Positions 12,023 to 24,045 of a stretch of DNA of 64,000 nucleotides are shown here, in pieces; the stretch's first letter is position 1; the number at the start of each line of letters is the position of its first letter. The translations under genes were made by a program, and so were the position numbers. The stretch is from Tetradesmus obliquus. Its lineage: Eukaryota > Chlorophyta > Chlorophyceae > Sphaeropleales > Scenedesmaceae. The notes beneath the pieces were generated by a model. That model was not told the DNA's origin. It made no database searches and saw only the letters and a program-made list of their open reading frames with translations. Location of the stretch: NCBI GenBank assembly GCA_030272155.1, contig CP126202.1:4423501-4487500 (forward strand), in the 5' to 3' direction.

Positions 12023-14170
12023 ATGTCGACACATGTATGCTTGCCTCTGCTAGGGCTGGTGCAGCGGCACGGCGCCCGAGTCACCACGACGTGCGGGTGC
12101 AGCACACTCACCGGCCAGCAGCTTCACGATCGCGTAGCTCTGCTTAGCTGGGGCTTGTCAAACGTATACCACGTAGCCCCAGGAGACAGAGTGGGCTTGC
12201 TAGGCCTCAATTCAGACACGTTCTTCATAGCCTTGCTAGCAGTTCTGGATGCAGGAGCAGTAGCCTGCCCTATGAACTGGCGCTGGTCTGATGCGGAGGG
12301 GGCAGCTGCAATCGACCTCACGCAACCCACTCTGCTGCTGGCTGACGAGGCATGCATGCAGCTGGCATGCTCTGCTCAGGCAAGGGCAGCGCATCACAGC
12401 CAGCTGCTGCTGCTGGACGCAACTGCATGCGGAGCAACAGCTGCTGCTGCCCCAGCAGGACTTGGGGACTCGCTTGCTGTTTCTGGACACGAACCCAGCA
12501 GCAGCAACAGCAGCAGCAACTGCAGCAGAGGTAGTAGCAGGCAGCCAGGCTCATTGCAGGAGCTGCTTGCTGCAGCGGCTGCAGCACATCAGGCTGCAGC
12601 AGCACCCCAACAGCAGCATGCCCAGACACCTGCCTTGTTGACCCAGAAACAGCAGCAGCAGCAGTCTCAACAGCAGCAGCAACAACAGCAGCCTCAACAG
12701 CAGCAGCAGCTCCACCCCAAGCTGCAGCTGCTGCAGCCCAGCAGCGGGCAGGCAGCAGGTGCTGCCCTCATCTGCTTCACTTCAGGCACCACAGGCGCCA
12801 GCAAAGCAGCAGTGCTAAGCCATGTCAGCATACTGCACCAGTCTATGGCCAAGCTTGCAGTTGTGCAGTACAGCGCTGATGACGTGTACCTACATGTGGC
12901 GCCGCTGTTTCATATAGGAGGCCTCAGCTCTGCTTTTGCAGTGCTGCTGGCGGGCGGCGCGCATCTGTTCATGCCCAGGTGAGACATGTGAATGGTCCAA
13001 CACTAAGATGGTACCAGCAGATGATATCAACAGGTGTCAATGCATCAGCTGCTTGCTTCTGTTGCAATTGGGGGCCTCAGCTCGGCGTGTACGGTGCTGC
13101 TGGCGGGCGGGGCGCATGCGTGCATGCCCAGGTGAGAGATGTAAACGGTCTAACACCAACCAATAGTACCAGCAGATGAGTTGGACGGATACCGTATTGA
13201 CAGCGGCGTGTGCGGTGCTGCTGGCTGGCGGGGCGCATGCGTGCATGCCCAGGTGTCAGGCAGGGGCATGGCCCACAGATAGCAACGGCAGGTATGATGG
13301 ACATCCACAAGTAGCATCTGCTTGCTTCTTTGGCTTTGTGTCATGAGCTTCGTGCTTCATCCTGGCAGCAGCATGCTTAGGATAGTTGTGACAAGGTCGT
13401 GGCCGGTGTTATGCACGCAGCATGGTTGTGCTGCCTTTCCTGCAAGCTGTTCCTGCAAGTGACGCCTGCAGATGGGACGCAGGTGGTCCTGCAAGCTCCT
13501 GGTTGCCCCTAGTTGCCCCTGGTTGCCTTCTGCTTTGACCTCTGTGTTGAAATGCACAGGTCTTGAGTGCCCGTGTGCTTCTGGCACCTGGCTGTGCCAT
13601 GAACTGTACTCCTCTAGCTCCTATATATCTTCTGGTCCTCACATGCTGTCCTTGCGCCTGCCCCTGCTGCTGTGCTGCTGTTGGCTGCAGGTACAGTGCC
13701 AGCACAGCGCTGCAGTTGATCAGACAGCACCGGGTCACCGCCATGATAGCAGTGCCAACCATGATGCAGGACATTGTGTCTGCAGCAGCAGCAAGTCCGA
13801 CAGTACAACAGCAGCAGCAGCAGCAGCAGGTGCAGCTACCCAGCCTGCAACGTGTGCTGGTTGGTGCCGGCGGGATGAGCCAGCAGCTGCAGCAGGCAGT
13901 GATGGCGCTGTTTCCAAATGCACAGCTGTCGACAGCATACGGCATGACAGAGGGCAGCAGCTCCATCACATTCATATCGCTGCCGCAGCAGCAGCAGTTG
14001 ATGGCAGCAGCAGCAGCTAGCGGCGCCGCTGCGGCAGCTGCTGCTGCTGGGATATGCGTGGGGTGGCCTGCACCTGGCATTGCTGTGATGATACGCCCAG
14101 CAGCAGATAGTGACGGGCAGCAACCTCAGCAGCTTTCTCTGCTAGCCAACACTGTCACCAGCAACATCCA

Positions 14171-14212
<42 letters not shown>

Positions 14213-14593
14213 GCGGCTTGCACTGCAGATCACCAGCAACATTCGCCAACGGCTAGTAGGGGAGGTGTGCACGCGTGGCCCCCATGTGATGCAGCGCTAC
14301 TGGCAGGCTCCAGCGGCCACTGCACAAACCCTAAGCCCCGACGGCTGGCTGCACACTGGCGATCTAGGATATCTAGATTCATCTGGCTGCCTGTGGCTTC
14401 TGGGAAGGGCCAAAGACATGGTTAAGACAGGAGGCGAGAATGTGCATGCAGCAGAAGTGGAGGGCGTGCTGTTGAGGCATGCTGGCGTGGCAGCAGCAGC
14501 AGTGGTGGGGCTGCCACATGAGCGGCTAGGGGAGCAGGTGGCTGCTGCCGTGGTGCTGAGGCAGGGCTGGAGCTGGCAGGATGTTAATGACCC

Positions 14594-14652
<59 letters not shown>

Positions 14653-14864
14653 TGTTGAGTGCAGCACAGTTGCAGCAGCACTGCCGGGCTGCCGGGCTGT
14701 CTCCCTACAAGCTCCCCCGGGTGGTGGTGCAGCTGCAGGGCCTGCCTCTGAACAGCAGCGGCAAGGTGGTGAAGGCAGCGCTGCGGGAGCGGATGCTACA
14801 GCAGCAGCAGCGGGGAGAGCAGGCAGCAAGTGGTACTGCTTACGTTCATCGCAGCAGGTTGTGA
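12023..14864 (+). CDS. AAE14: 2-succinylbenzoate-CoA ligase (AAE14/MenE type)
   Basis: ATP-dependent ligation of CoA to o-succinylbenzoate, a step of phylloquinone (vitamin K1) synthesis needed for photosystem I. Exon 1 is 12023-12978 and exon 2 is 13691-14864; a split AGG codon joins HLFMP-R-YSAS, giving 709 aa. Adenylate-forming motifs appear in order: CFTSGTTGASKAAV (about residue 252), YGMTEGSSSITF (about 400), WLHTGDLGYLD (about 536), GRAKDMVKTGGENVHAAEVE (about 556) and the C-terminal lysine in SGKVVK (about 672). NSDTF, MNWRWS and VYLHVAPLFHIGGLSSA follow plant AAE14 closely, which separates it from 4-coumarate-CoA ligases. The protein is about 150 residues longer than the plant enzyme because of Gln/Ala insertions, the longest near 14594-14650. 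The last three residues are SRL, a canonical peroxisomal PTS1. Start chosen because it aligns with the family N-terminus. Confidence 0.9.
13066..13260 (+). repeat. Two decayed copies of the AAE14 exon-1 end inside intron 1
   Basis: The segment ending exon 1 (GTGCTGCTGGCGGGCGG...CATGCCCAG|GTGAGA) recurs at about 13066-13145 and 13200-13260, each time with the downstream donor-like CCCAGGTG. Neither copy keeps a usable frame, but both keep a GT donor context. Confidence 0.8.
14594..14650. repeat. (CAG)n tract coding poly-Gln in AAE14
   Basis: About 19 CAG units in exon 2, in the C-terminal subdomain of the ligase, between QDVNDP and VLSAAQLQ. It sits at a loop where plant enzymes carry only a few residues. 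Confidence 0.9.
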
Positions 14865-15060
14865 AGCAGCAAACAACAGCAGCCACACAGCGAAATTGGG
14901 CCATCCATCCTGGCAGCGATGCTACTGTCGCTGCAAGGTGCGGCTGCGCATACATGCGCTTCAGCAAGTTGAAGCCGGCGTTTCAATTGTGGCACGCAGT
15001 CACGCAGCAAACATTTTTTTTTCTGCGGTTGCCTGTTTGTTGCCTGGGTGTCAGGTGCGC

Positions 15061-15065
15061 TGTAA
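15061..15065 (+). terminator. Candidate polyadenylation signal TGTAA (AAE14)
   Basis: TGTAA about 200 nt after the AAE14 stop, a normal 3' UTR length. The remaining sequence to 15662 shows no gene. Confidence 0.45.
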
Positions 15066-15662
15066 CGCGTGCTGTGCCGTTGCACCTTTGCGGCCCTCCT
15101 GCTGTGCACCTGCACTTGCAGGCCAGTAAATGTTGCAGCAGATTCAGCCCACTGATGCAATCAGATTTTCATTGGCATGTCACGCAACACCTCAGTTGCA
15201 GGAAGAGGCGCCCTCAGCACCTGGCTCTATGACAAAACCCATGTGCCAGCTGGCACAGGCACTACAGCATGTACTTGTGACGACTCTGCATACTGCCCAA
15301 TGAGTTATCACACGAGTCGTTTCTTTGCGTTATTATCTGCCGCTTTCTCTGCGGGCTTTTGTTTCCTGCTGTACAGCTGCGCGGCAGTGACGGCGCCCCG
15401 GCCCGGCGAGCGACGGCCAGCGGTTGCTGCGTCGACACTGTCGACTCGACAGCAGCGATTGCCGCAACCTACGTCATCGTGCAGACGTCTAAGTGCAAGA
15501 CGCTGCATCTTTCGCCTTGACAATGCTAATGCAGCTGCAAATATGATGTGATGAAGGCCTGATCACAAGGCGATAACCAGCGAACGTACAGTCTACTCGT
15601 CAACTGACGGGCATCTGGGGTCATCTCAGAGGAGACTTTGGTGTCTTCCACGGCGCGACAGT

Positions 15663-16996
15663 ATGAAAGCATCTAGGATACTGCTGATTGGCGTGGTGGT
15701 TTGCTGCATTGCAGCATCTGCATGTGCTGCCAACCGCCTGGTGAGTAATATGTGGTCGTCAGGAACGGTTTCAAGTGCAGATCTGCGTACCTGGGCACCT
15801 GAGTGCGCTTTCTTGATGGCTGCCAGCAGGTGATGGTGCTGCAACTGTGTTGCTTAGCAGTGGGCCATGAATTGTCCTGTGTATGATCCGAGCTCAGTGC
15901 GTAGCACATGTGTACAATGCACACAACAACACTGCGTGCCCAGATGCTGCTGCAGCTGCTGCAACAACCTTTTGAGCGACCTCCGTACAGTTACACGCTC
16001 AGCGCGTAAAAGTTTTACGATGCTGGCAGGTATAGCATGCTGTTGTTGTGTGCTGAAGTTAGTGTGGCGTAGCACCGCTTGCGCGCCGCCTGACAACCTT
16101 CTCACTAACCAGCTGGCACATGTGTCGGTCAGCGCTGCGCTGCCTGCATGAAAGTGGCATCATTCAATGCTCTGCTGACATGTCCGTGCGCTGCAGGTGG
16201 CTGCTGCAGAACCAGGTGCAGAAGGAGCAAATCCGCTGAGGTCCGGACCTCACCACTGGCCAGGGTAAGTTGCGTGTGCACTGTCAGCATTGTACAGCAG
16301 GCCTTGCAACGCAGGGCACAGCACCATGATGCAGCACACTACACAGTTTGTGCAGGCTGCACTTGCTGCAGCATGCATTTGACAGGCCAACCAATGCGCA
16401 TGCAGAAAGTATGCCCCACTGCTCTGCTCAGGCATTGACAACGAACACATGGCCAGCCACATGCTTGCTGGCAGAAGCTGTTGCTGCTGCTCTTTAGCCT
16501 TACCAGCAGTGCTGCTGCACTACTGTGATTTGACTGGAATCGGCAGCTAATACATTGCATGCACTGCTGCTGGCAGCGCTGCACAGCACGCGGTGAATGC
16601 GCTGTCAAAGCACATGTGTCTGTGTGTAGGCCTCTTTTTTGCCAACAGGTATCAGCGCTGAACGCACAATGCCGCAGCTTTGCTGATGTGACCCCATCAT
16701 ACGTATCAAGCCTGGCTCATGTGTCAAATGTAGGTGTCCCGTTCAAGCCCCGGCTGCTGCTTGGACTCGGAGATGATGGCATGGACGGCGACGGCGATGA
16801 AGGGCACGGCAGGTGGTTCTGGGCTGACAAGGATGATAACAATGGCCCTGGCAGGTGGCATGGGGCTGACAAAGACGAAATGGATGGCCCTGGCGTGTGG
16901 CATAAGGCTGGCATGGATGGAGACAACAGCCGTGGCAGGTGGTTTGGGGCTCACGAGGATGGCAATGAGGGCCGCAGAAGGCAGTATCATACTTGA
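15663..16996 (+). CDS. Small secreted protein with four 14-residue Trp/Asp repeats
   Basis: Tentative four-exon model of 176 aa: 15663-15740, 16197-16264, 16372-16408 and 16649-16996. Exon 1 encodes a clear signal peptide (MKASRILLIGVVVCCIAASA) ending at CTG|GTGAGT. Exon 4 ends with four 14-residue units: GHGRWFWADKDDNN, GPGRWHGADKDEMD, GPGVWHKAGMDGDN and SRGRWFGAHEDGNE. They are acidic with a conserved Trp. The product is probably secreted or cell-wall bound; no family was recognised. The small third exon was placed to keep the phase and is the weakest part. A 21-bp direct repeat follows the stop region, and TGTAA lies at 17035. Confidence 0.5.
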
Positions 16997-17034
16997 GGAA
17001 GGCAGTATCATACTTGAGATGTTGGAACTGCAGT

Positions 17035-17039
17035 TGTAA
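17035..17039 (+). terminator. Candidate polyadenylation signal TGTAA (secreted protein gene)
   Basis: TGTAA about 40 nt after the TGA stop. This supports the gene ending here. Confidence 0.45.
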
Positions 17040-18990
17040 CCTGCTTCGAACAGCAGCCCAGCGAGCCACTGCTCCGCTCGTGAGGGCAGCCACTTCTAGG
17101 TGTTGTTTAGGATAAGACAGGTTCAGAATTGTCACATGCCAGGAGGCAACAGCCCAGCAAGCACAGCATGCTCATATGTTTCTGTACAGCTTGTGATCTG
17201 GCGTGTGAAAACGCATGGCAAAGTAGCACTGGGTAGCACAAGGCACCGGCTGGCAGCTGCAGCTGCGGCACATGATGATTAATATGTGCGTATACATCTC
17301 GTGTGGTATGCGCGGTACATGCCAAACGCTTGTATGCAAAGCGCAGTGCGGTGTATGGGCTGTTGACAATGAGCTGCCATCGCCGCCACCGCTGCTGCTA
17401 CTTCTGCTGCTGCCGCCGTTGCTGCCGCTACCGCCGCTGCGTTCTGTCATGCCGGCTGTTGTTGCAGGGCCACCTGATGCTGGGGCGCAACTGAGCATGA
17501 GAGACCGCTGGACAACCTGCATTGCGTAGACGCCAGCAAATGCCAATTGTGTTTAGACCAGCTGCATTTATTGGCAACCAGTTGAAGCCTGCGCCAGCGG
17601 TAAGGGACAAACAGAGTGCATCATACTTGCTGGCTTTTGGCCGACAGCAGCCATTGTATCACTGCTGCATCCCCCTTGTTTCTTTTGCATGTTGTGACAC
17701 AAGCTGCACGTTACTTGCACTTTCCAACGGACTGGCATCTCTGGTTGTTCAAACTGAGCTGCCACTGCCAGCTCACTGACCTGAGCTCCGCCATGGCGCA
17801 GTGCACTTTGCTTGTTTGGTTACTTTGCTTTGATGTAGTCTGGCATCTAAGTTTATGCTGGCTGCAAGCTTAAGACGGCTGTGGGTGCCATACCTCTGCA
17901 CAATTCGTGCCTGCGCCACAGGGTTGGTGAATATCATATGTGTGAACAGTTGCGGCGATGCAGCGTTGTGGTTGTGACAGGCCTGAATGCAGCTGCTGTG
18001 CTGATGCAGTGGCCGTTGCCAGCGCAGTAGCTTGAATAAAGAATGTATCAATGCAACGAGCAATCTAGCTGTTGCTGCCTTGCTGCTGCTGCTGCCGGCT
18101 CACCGGCATGATCGACGGTTGCAGTAGTCGACCTTGATGACTTGGTACTGGTTGTCATAGTTTGTTGCTATGACCTTGGTGGGTTGTTGTAGTTCACATG
18201 TTGCCGCCATGATGATGATGATGCTGGCTCAGCCGCAGCGTGGTGGCTATCAGCTGGGGCACTGCCCCTAGCCCCCTTGCTTGTGTTCCATCCCTTCATG
18301 CGGTTGCTATGTATGCGCAATTCATGCCATGGCGCCAGCCAGCCAGCCGCATGCTTGAGTGTTGTTTGCAACGTTGAGAGTGTGCTGCACGAGCTGCTGC
18401 TGGCAACATATGTGGCACCCGCACCAGGCGCCAGTCACCCGGCGTGGTATCATAGAGACGCGACATCATGCATGTCGCCAGGGTGTTTGCATGCCATTTA
18501 CTGCTGGGCAGGGCTAGTGCCGGAGTAAATGCTGAGGCACAAGCACTTTCCCCACCACACTAGCAAGACATGAGATTCCAACAAGTGAAGACAATGCATG
18601 CTGAAAGCACAACTGTGCCCTGCAGGGGTTCACGAACTTGTTGTCTGCCAACGTATCAGGAGACATGCAGACACATGACAGTTTGGGGCAGCGCCGTACG
18701 CAAACCAAGCCAGTCACAAGACACCACACAATCAAGCAGAAACCAAACCCTATAGTGTTCTCTGCGACGGCTGGCTGTAGGCAGGCACAGAGCAGGACAT
18801 GTGATGCACTTTCAATAGCCGCCTCCAGTGAAAGATCAAGAGCAGCGCATTGCATTAGCACAGTGCTGCAAATCACACAGTGCAGAAACCCATGGGCTGT
18901 CCTGCATTGCCAGTCATCCAAGGTGGCATCCGTTCATCAAGTCCGCCTGGTACCTGACACCTGAGAAAGTGTCACAGGTCGCCGTGCATA
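17040..18990. other. Stretch without a recognised gene
   Basis: Only short overlapping frames on both strands and a CCG/CTG-rich patch at about 17379-17440. It includes the 3' flank of the ankyrin gene, which ends at 18991. Confidence 0.5.
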
Positions 18991-21493
18991 TCACTGCACA
19001 CTCCCCGTCACCACGTTGGCCACTGCAGCAGCCACAACACTGCTCACCACAAAGTGATCCACCCAGTCACTGATTTCCTGCACCAGGGCTGGGTCGCCAA
19101 CCTGCTGCGCTGCAATCAGCGGTGTGATACCCGCGCAAGCACGCGTGGGATCTGCACGACGGCTGCGTATGTAGACGCGCACAACGCCAAGCTTTGCAGC
19201 TCGCACAGCAACCAGCAGCGGCGTGGTGCCAGCAGCAGCAAAGGGGGGCACAGCAGTCTCCACAACATCGCTTGGGTCCAGATCTCGGTGCCAACCCAAA
19301 AACTGTGTGACTTTGATGCACACAGCCGGCTCTGACAGGCCTTCACCTGTGCCCACAGAGCGGGTGAGGCAGATGAGGTGCAGTAGCTTGTCACGTGACG
19401 GAGCACCCGGCAGGTGTGGCTCCCACAGTGGAGTGGCACCGCCCACCCAGGCCTCCAACTCACCCACTAACGTAAAATCAGATAACAAGCACGCTGCTGC
19501 AATGGACCAGCCCTGGCTAACGCGTGCTGCTTTGCAGCTCAAGTGCATACGCATAGCATCAAGAGGAGATACACCATCACTGCTGCACAGCAACGGGTTC
19601 GCTCGGCCATCCTCTTTGAAGGCTAGCACTATGTTGGTATCCGCCGCTCGAGCAGCTGCCAGCAGTGCAGGCTCCCAGACACCAGAAGGCTTGCGCAGCA
19701 GAACATTTGGGTCACCAACCTTGGCTAGCATGACCTGCACAGCAGCGCTCCAGTCCCACAAACAGCCATTCATCAGCCTAGTCAGATAAAGACGCCGCTC
19801 ATGTGACATGCCACCAGGTGCAGCCATTGCCAGACATTCCTCAATGTCCTTAGCACTGAACATATGCAGCAGCCTGAGCTGCTGATCAGGGCGCCCACCC
19901 AGCAGCCAGTCAGCAATCTCAGCTGCAGCCATGGGTGAACTGTTGAGGCATGCCAACAGCAGTGGCAAGTCACCGTTGCCATCAGGAGCGTCAGGCCTGA
20001 TTCGACCATCTTCACGCAACACACGCAGCACACCAATTGCGCAGTCAGTGGCTGCTGCAGCCGTCATGGTTTTTGCTGGTTCTCCACTTGTGACAAGCAC
20101 AGCCTCGTTCAACCAACTCTCTTCACTGCTCAACTTTGCCAGCAACACACGCACGACCTCTGGTTCTACACCAATCACGCACTTCGAACCAGCAGATCAC
20201 GTAAGCGCAGGCTGCTGCTGCTGATGTCAGCATCATACTGCATGCTGCTGTACAACAGCAGAGCAGCCATGGCTGCTGGAGCCATTGCAGCCTTGGCTCC
20301 CCTACGTAGCAGCAATGCAATGACTTCCTCATTTTCACAGCCGTCTAGTGCACTGCTGCCGTCAGGCCCTACCACATTAGGGTCAGCACCTGCGTTCAAC
20401 AACGCCTCCATCATGTGAATGTCACCACGCATTGCAGCAACCTACAGTGCAGTGCAAGCTTTGTGGTTAATTGCCGAGGAAATTGTTTGATGGTTTGGAT
20501 CAGCACCTGCAGCCAAGAGGATCTGTACAGCCTCTGAGACCTACGTAGCAGCAATGCAATGACTTCCTCATTTTCACAGCCGTCTAGTGCACTGCTGCCG
20601 TCAGGCCCTACCACATTAGGGTCAGCACCTGCGTTCAACAACGCCTCCATCATGTGAATGTCACCACGCATTGCAGCAACCTGCAGTGCAGTGCAAGCTT
20701 TGTAGTTAGTTGCCGAGGATATTGTTTGATGGTTTGGATCAGCACCTGCAGCCAAGAGGATCTGTACAGCCTCTGAGAAGCCCATGGCAGCAGCACAGCC
20801 GAGGGGTGTATACGGTATTAACCCGGTTCCCTCTCTGTCAGGGTCATGAGACGATAGAAACACATGCAGCGTGATGATCTTCCAGAACCGCACAAATCGC
20901 CAATTGCTGCCTGCTGCAGCCCAGTGCAGAACAGGCATCCCTCGGTCATAAGCTGATGACTTGCTGCCAGTTTGGAATCCAACTGGGACCACGCTGTACC
21001 TGGCAAACATTGCTGCAAAAGCAGGCAACAACGGCAGCCAGCTTGTAATAAAAAATAAGCATATGAGCGTGCTTCCTGCACCTGCAACTGCAGTGGTGCA
21101 CGATAACCACAGCGCAGCTGCTATCATCAGCAGCAGTGGCCACAGTGACACTGCAAAGAACGCCAGAGCACCCTCAAGCCAATCTGTGCCCATAGTGACT
21201 GCCACTGCCACCAGCAATGTAGTCAGCTCCAGCAGCAGAGCAACAGGCCCGGCCACACTGTAAATGTCCCTCCATCGAGCACAGCTAGCTGAACTGTTGC
21301 ATGCAGGCTGCGTCTCCTTCCACTTTGAGGCGTTGTAGATGACCTCAGGGGGGTTGAGAATGACAGAAAGGATGGCTGCAGTGATCAAAGCAGCAACCAC
21401 ACTCAAAGACGTCGTGACGCCCTGCAGGTAGCTGTGGTACCGCTGGTGGTGCGCGAAACAGGCGTTTGCGCGCTGTGAGCCGTCAACCATCAT
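18991..21493 (-). CDS. Ankyrin-repeat membrane protein, frame needs one repair
   Basis: The N-terminal part (from 21493) has several hydrophobic segments (SLSVVAALITAAILSVIL, VALLLELTTLLVAVAVTM, LICLFFITSWLPLLPAFAAMF). Ankyrin repeats follow: TPLGCAAAMG, ALQVAAMRGDIHMMEALLNA and GADPNVVGPDGSSALDG, then more divergent ones up to TPLLVAVRAAKLGVVRVYI. Plant ankyrin/PGG proteins carry the membrane part at the C-terminus; here it comes first. A 239-bp tandem duplication (copies 20540-20778 and 20301-20539) can be removed as a GT-AG intron, 20680-20442, restoring the frame. A second break near 20178 needs one extra base to join LRDLLVRSA to IGVEPEVVRV. With both joined the protein is about 754 aa. 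No function can be assigned; a membrane sensor or scaffold is only a guess. Confidence 0.6.
20301..20778. repeat. 239-bp tandem duplication inside the ankyrin gene
   Basis: Two adjacent copies with an offset of exactly 239 bp and only a few differences. One difference turns CTGCAG into CTGTAG on the coding strand of the left copy, creating TAG immediately before GTTGCTGC. 239 is not a multiple of three, so unspliced readthrough shifts the frame. Confidence 0.95.
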
Positions 21494-23430
21494 GCCTGCA
21501 TGGTGCAGAATCAGAGCAGCACATGCCTTGGGGCAGCTGGTGTCTCATCGCTCAGCAGCAGCGGTCACTGCGGCAGTGCCGCGTCTGGCAATCCCAGTTA
21601 TAAACGGCAGTGGATGGTTGCCAGCCTGCCGCAGCTGCCTTGTCAGTGGCATGTGATTATCGGCATTGCATACTAGCACTGGCACCCACAGACAGGCCAG
21701 CAGGCAAACATAGAGTTTTGAAATGGAAAGGAATTTTGTGCAACCATGTTACCTGGTTCAAGGTGCTTCACAACTACTGCCCCACAGCGATTGTGCTGCA
21801 CAAAGCCTCTCTGCTGCGCTCAAAGCCTATGAGTGCAAGAGCGGTTCAGAGCGGTTCAGCCATGTAGACAACAGTCAGTGCTGAATCTAGATATTCATTT
21901 GAATGCATGTGCAGTTACACAACATAGTATTGTATTATCAAGGCAGTGCTGACCGATCTCCAGCTGTGACATCACTGCTGCATCTGCGTCAGTGTTGGTA
22001 GCCGCTGCCGGCACCAGTGCACTACTGCTGCTGCTGCATAGTTGGGGCAGCTGAGTCAGCAGCTATGCTGCCAACTACTAGGTTTCAGGTGCATGCAACA
22101 CATTTAGTATGCTGCTTTTCAACAGTTTGGGTTGTTGCTGCTGCTTGGCATGTGTGCCTGCACTTGCTGGGCCAGCATCACCAGTGGAGTGCCTGTTGCT
22201 GCTGCTGCTGATGTTGCTGCCACGGCCCAGTGGATTGGAAACAAAGTAGACAGGTTCCTCGTACGAGCCTGCAGCTTCTCACCAACCAGTGGGCGTACTT
22301 TGCCAAGCGTCCTCTCGCAGTGCCGAGGGCTTTCCAACTCGTTCACTGGCCTGTTGTTGCGCATCATCCGCACAAAAGAGGCATATGATATTCTAAAACT
22401 GACCAGGGTGTACCAGATTCGTAGACTGTGCAAGTTCTTGAGCCAAGACGCAGGGCGTGTGGTCCCGCTGTACAGTCACGGCTGGCGTTGTTATAGGACT
22501 TATTGATGATGTAAATAATGTGCCACCACACATTGTACAGCTACATGCGAGTGATCAGGCAGTTTGCAGCACATGCACCGTGATCGTCACCGGTCTTAGT
22601 GGTCTGGACCCATCTGCTGCATACGACCTTGCACCCCGCTTCATGGGCGAACAGGAGGTACTGCCAGCACCAAAGTTACTGGGATGCGTCGATACAACTT
22701 TCACACCGCAGGGATGCGTCAGACCACTGCTGTTCCACGTGATGGTCCCCTACCAGGCCACAGCTAGCTAGTCAGCTATAGCTGACGGCTAGCCTGCATC
22801 CTCAGGGCCTGTCACGGCCACACCATCATACGACAGAGGCAGTGTCCATCTTGTTACTGCAAGCTGTCGCTGGTGTGCATTGTGTTGAACGTACTGACAC
22901 CAGCAGTACGTCCTTGGATACATTTGCAGAGAATAGGTAGTGGCCACATGTGCTTGCAGCTTGCTTTGCCTCAGCCTGTGTTAGAGAGTTGCGACGTGCA
23001 TCATGCACCTGGCAGGTCAGACGTTGCAAGCAAGCATAATGCCTGTCGCTGCAGCGACACGAAACCAGCTGGTTTTGACCATGATGTGCTGGGGAAGTGC
23101 TTGTGCTTCATGCATGTGCACATATGAGCCTCACGTGTCTCTGAGAGTTGCTAGTGCTTTGGCATGTACTTCTGAGAGGGGGAAAAGCCAGGCTGTGTAG
23201 CCTACACAAAATGGTAGCGTGTATTCCCCGGTAAACTTAACACTTGCATGCATAGTGAGAACTGTTACGGCAGCGACTGTCTACAGCCTGCAACAGTCGC
23301 AGGATGGAATGTATCGGAGCCATATGTACATGCGATCACAATATCAGCAGCCAACCCACAGTACGGGCATGAACCACCTTGCAATCACAACACTGCTTGC
23401 CCATCCTTGGCCTTGTGCTGCTCTGTCCAT
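21494..23430. other. Stretch without a recognised gene
   Basis: The longest plus-strand frames (22132-22506 and 22457-22771) overlap and show no family signature. They could be exons of an unknown gene; splice sites were not resolvable. The right end grades into the repeated last-exon copies of the AIMP1-like gene. Confidence 0.4.
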
Positions 23431-23437
23431 ATGGATG

Positions 23438-24045
23438 ACGCCAGCATCATGACGGGCCCCTCACACCACACACACGGTGCATTGTGCACTGTAAATGCCA
23501 CGGGCCCATTGCTGGTCATGAAGTGAACACCCACATAGCTGCAGCAACAGCACCCCGCCACAGCTTCCAGTCCCGTGCCTGGTGTGCAGACACACATACC
23601 CTACACTGTGCGCTCGAAGGTAACGACTTCCGCGGTTGTCATATAGGCATTCTTCTGGCGGTGCTGATCCGCTGTCTGCATAAACAGCCATCCCATCACA
23701 CGTAACAGCCTCCTCACGCCACATGTGCGTTAGGGATGGTTGAAGCCACGGGCCCCTTGCTGGTCATGAAGGGCACGCCGTCACAACTGCATCAACAGGC
23801 CCCGCCGCAACCTGATGACTTCGGGCCTGGCGTGCAGACACACAGCCCCGGCACTTTGCGCTCCAAAGTAGTGCCTTCCCAAAATTGTTGTCTCGGCATT
23901 CTTCTGGCTGGGCACTGCTGCTTACACAGCAACATGCCCGTGCCCCCTCTCAATGCCATCAGGCTCATCATGGCCACATCACGCCACGTGTGCATTGGGC
24001 AGTGTTGATGCCACTGGTCCCTTGCTGGTCATGAAGGGCACACCC
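23438..24045 (-). repeat. Tandem copies of the AIMP1-like last exon
   Basis: The word GCTGGTCATGAAG, from the terminal exon (coding [10 protein letters not shown] in reverse), occurs at 23511, 23759 and 24024, spaced 248 and 265 bp, with similar flanks on both sides. The rightmost is the in-frame exon; the other two lie downstream of the stop and are degenerate. Confidence 0.85.
23922..23926 (-). terminator. Candidate polyadenylation signal TGTAA (AIMP1-like gene)
   Basis: Minus-strand TGTAA 53 nt past the stop at 23979. If used, the two downstream exon copies would lie outside the mRNA. Confidence 0.4.
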
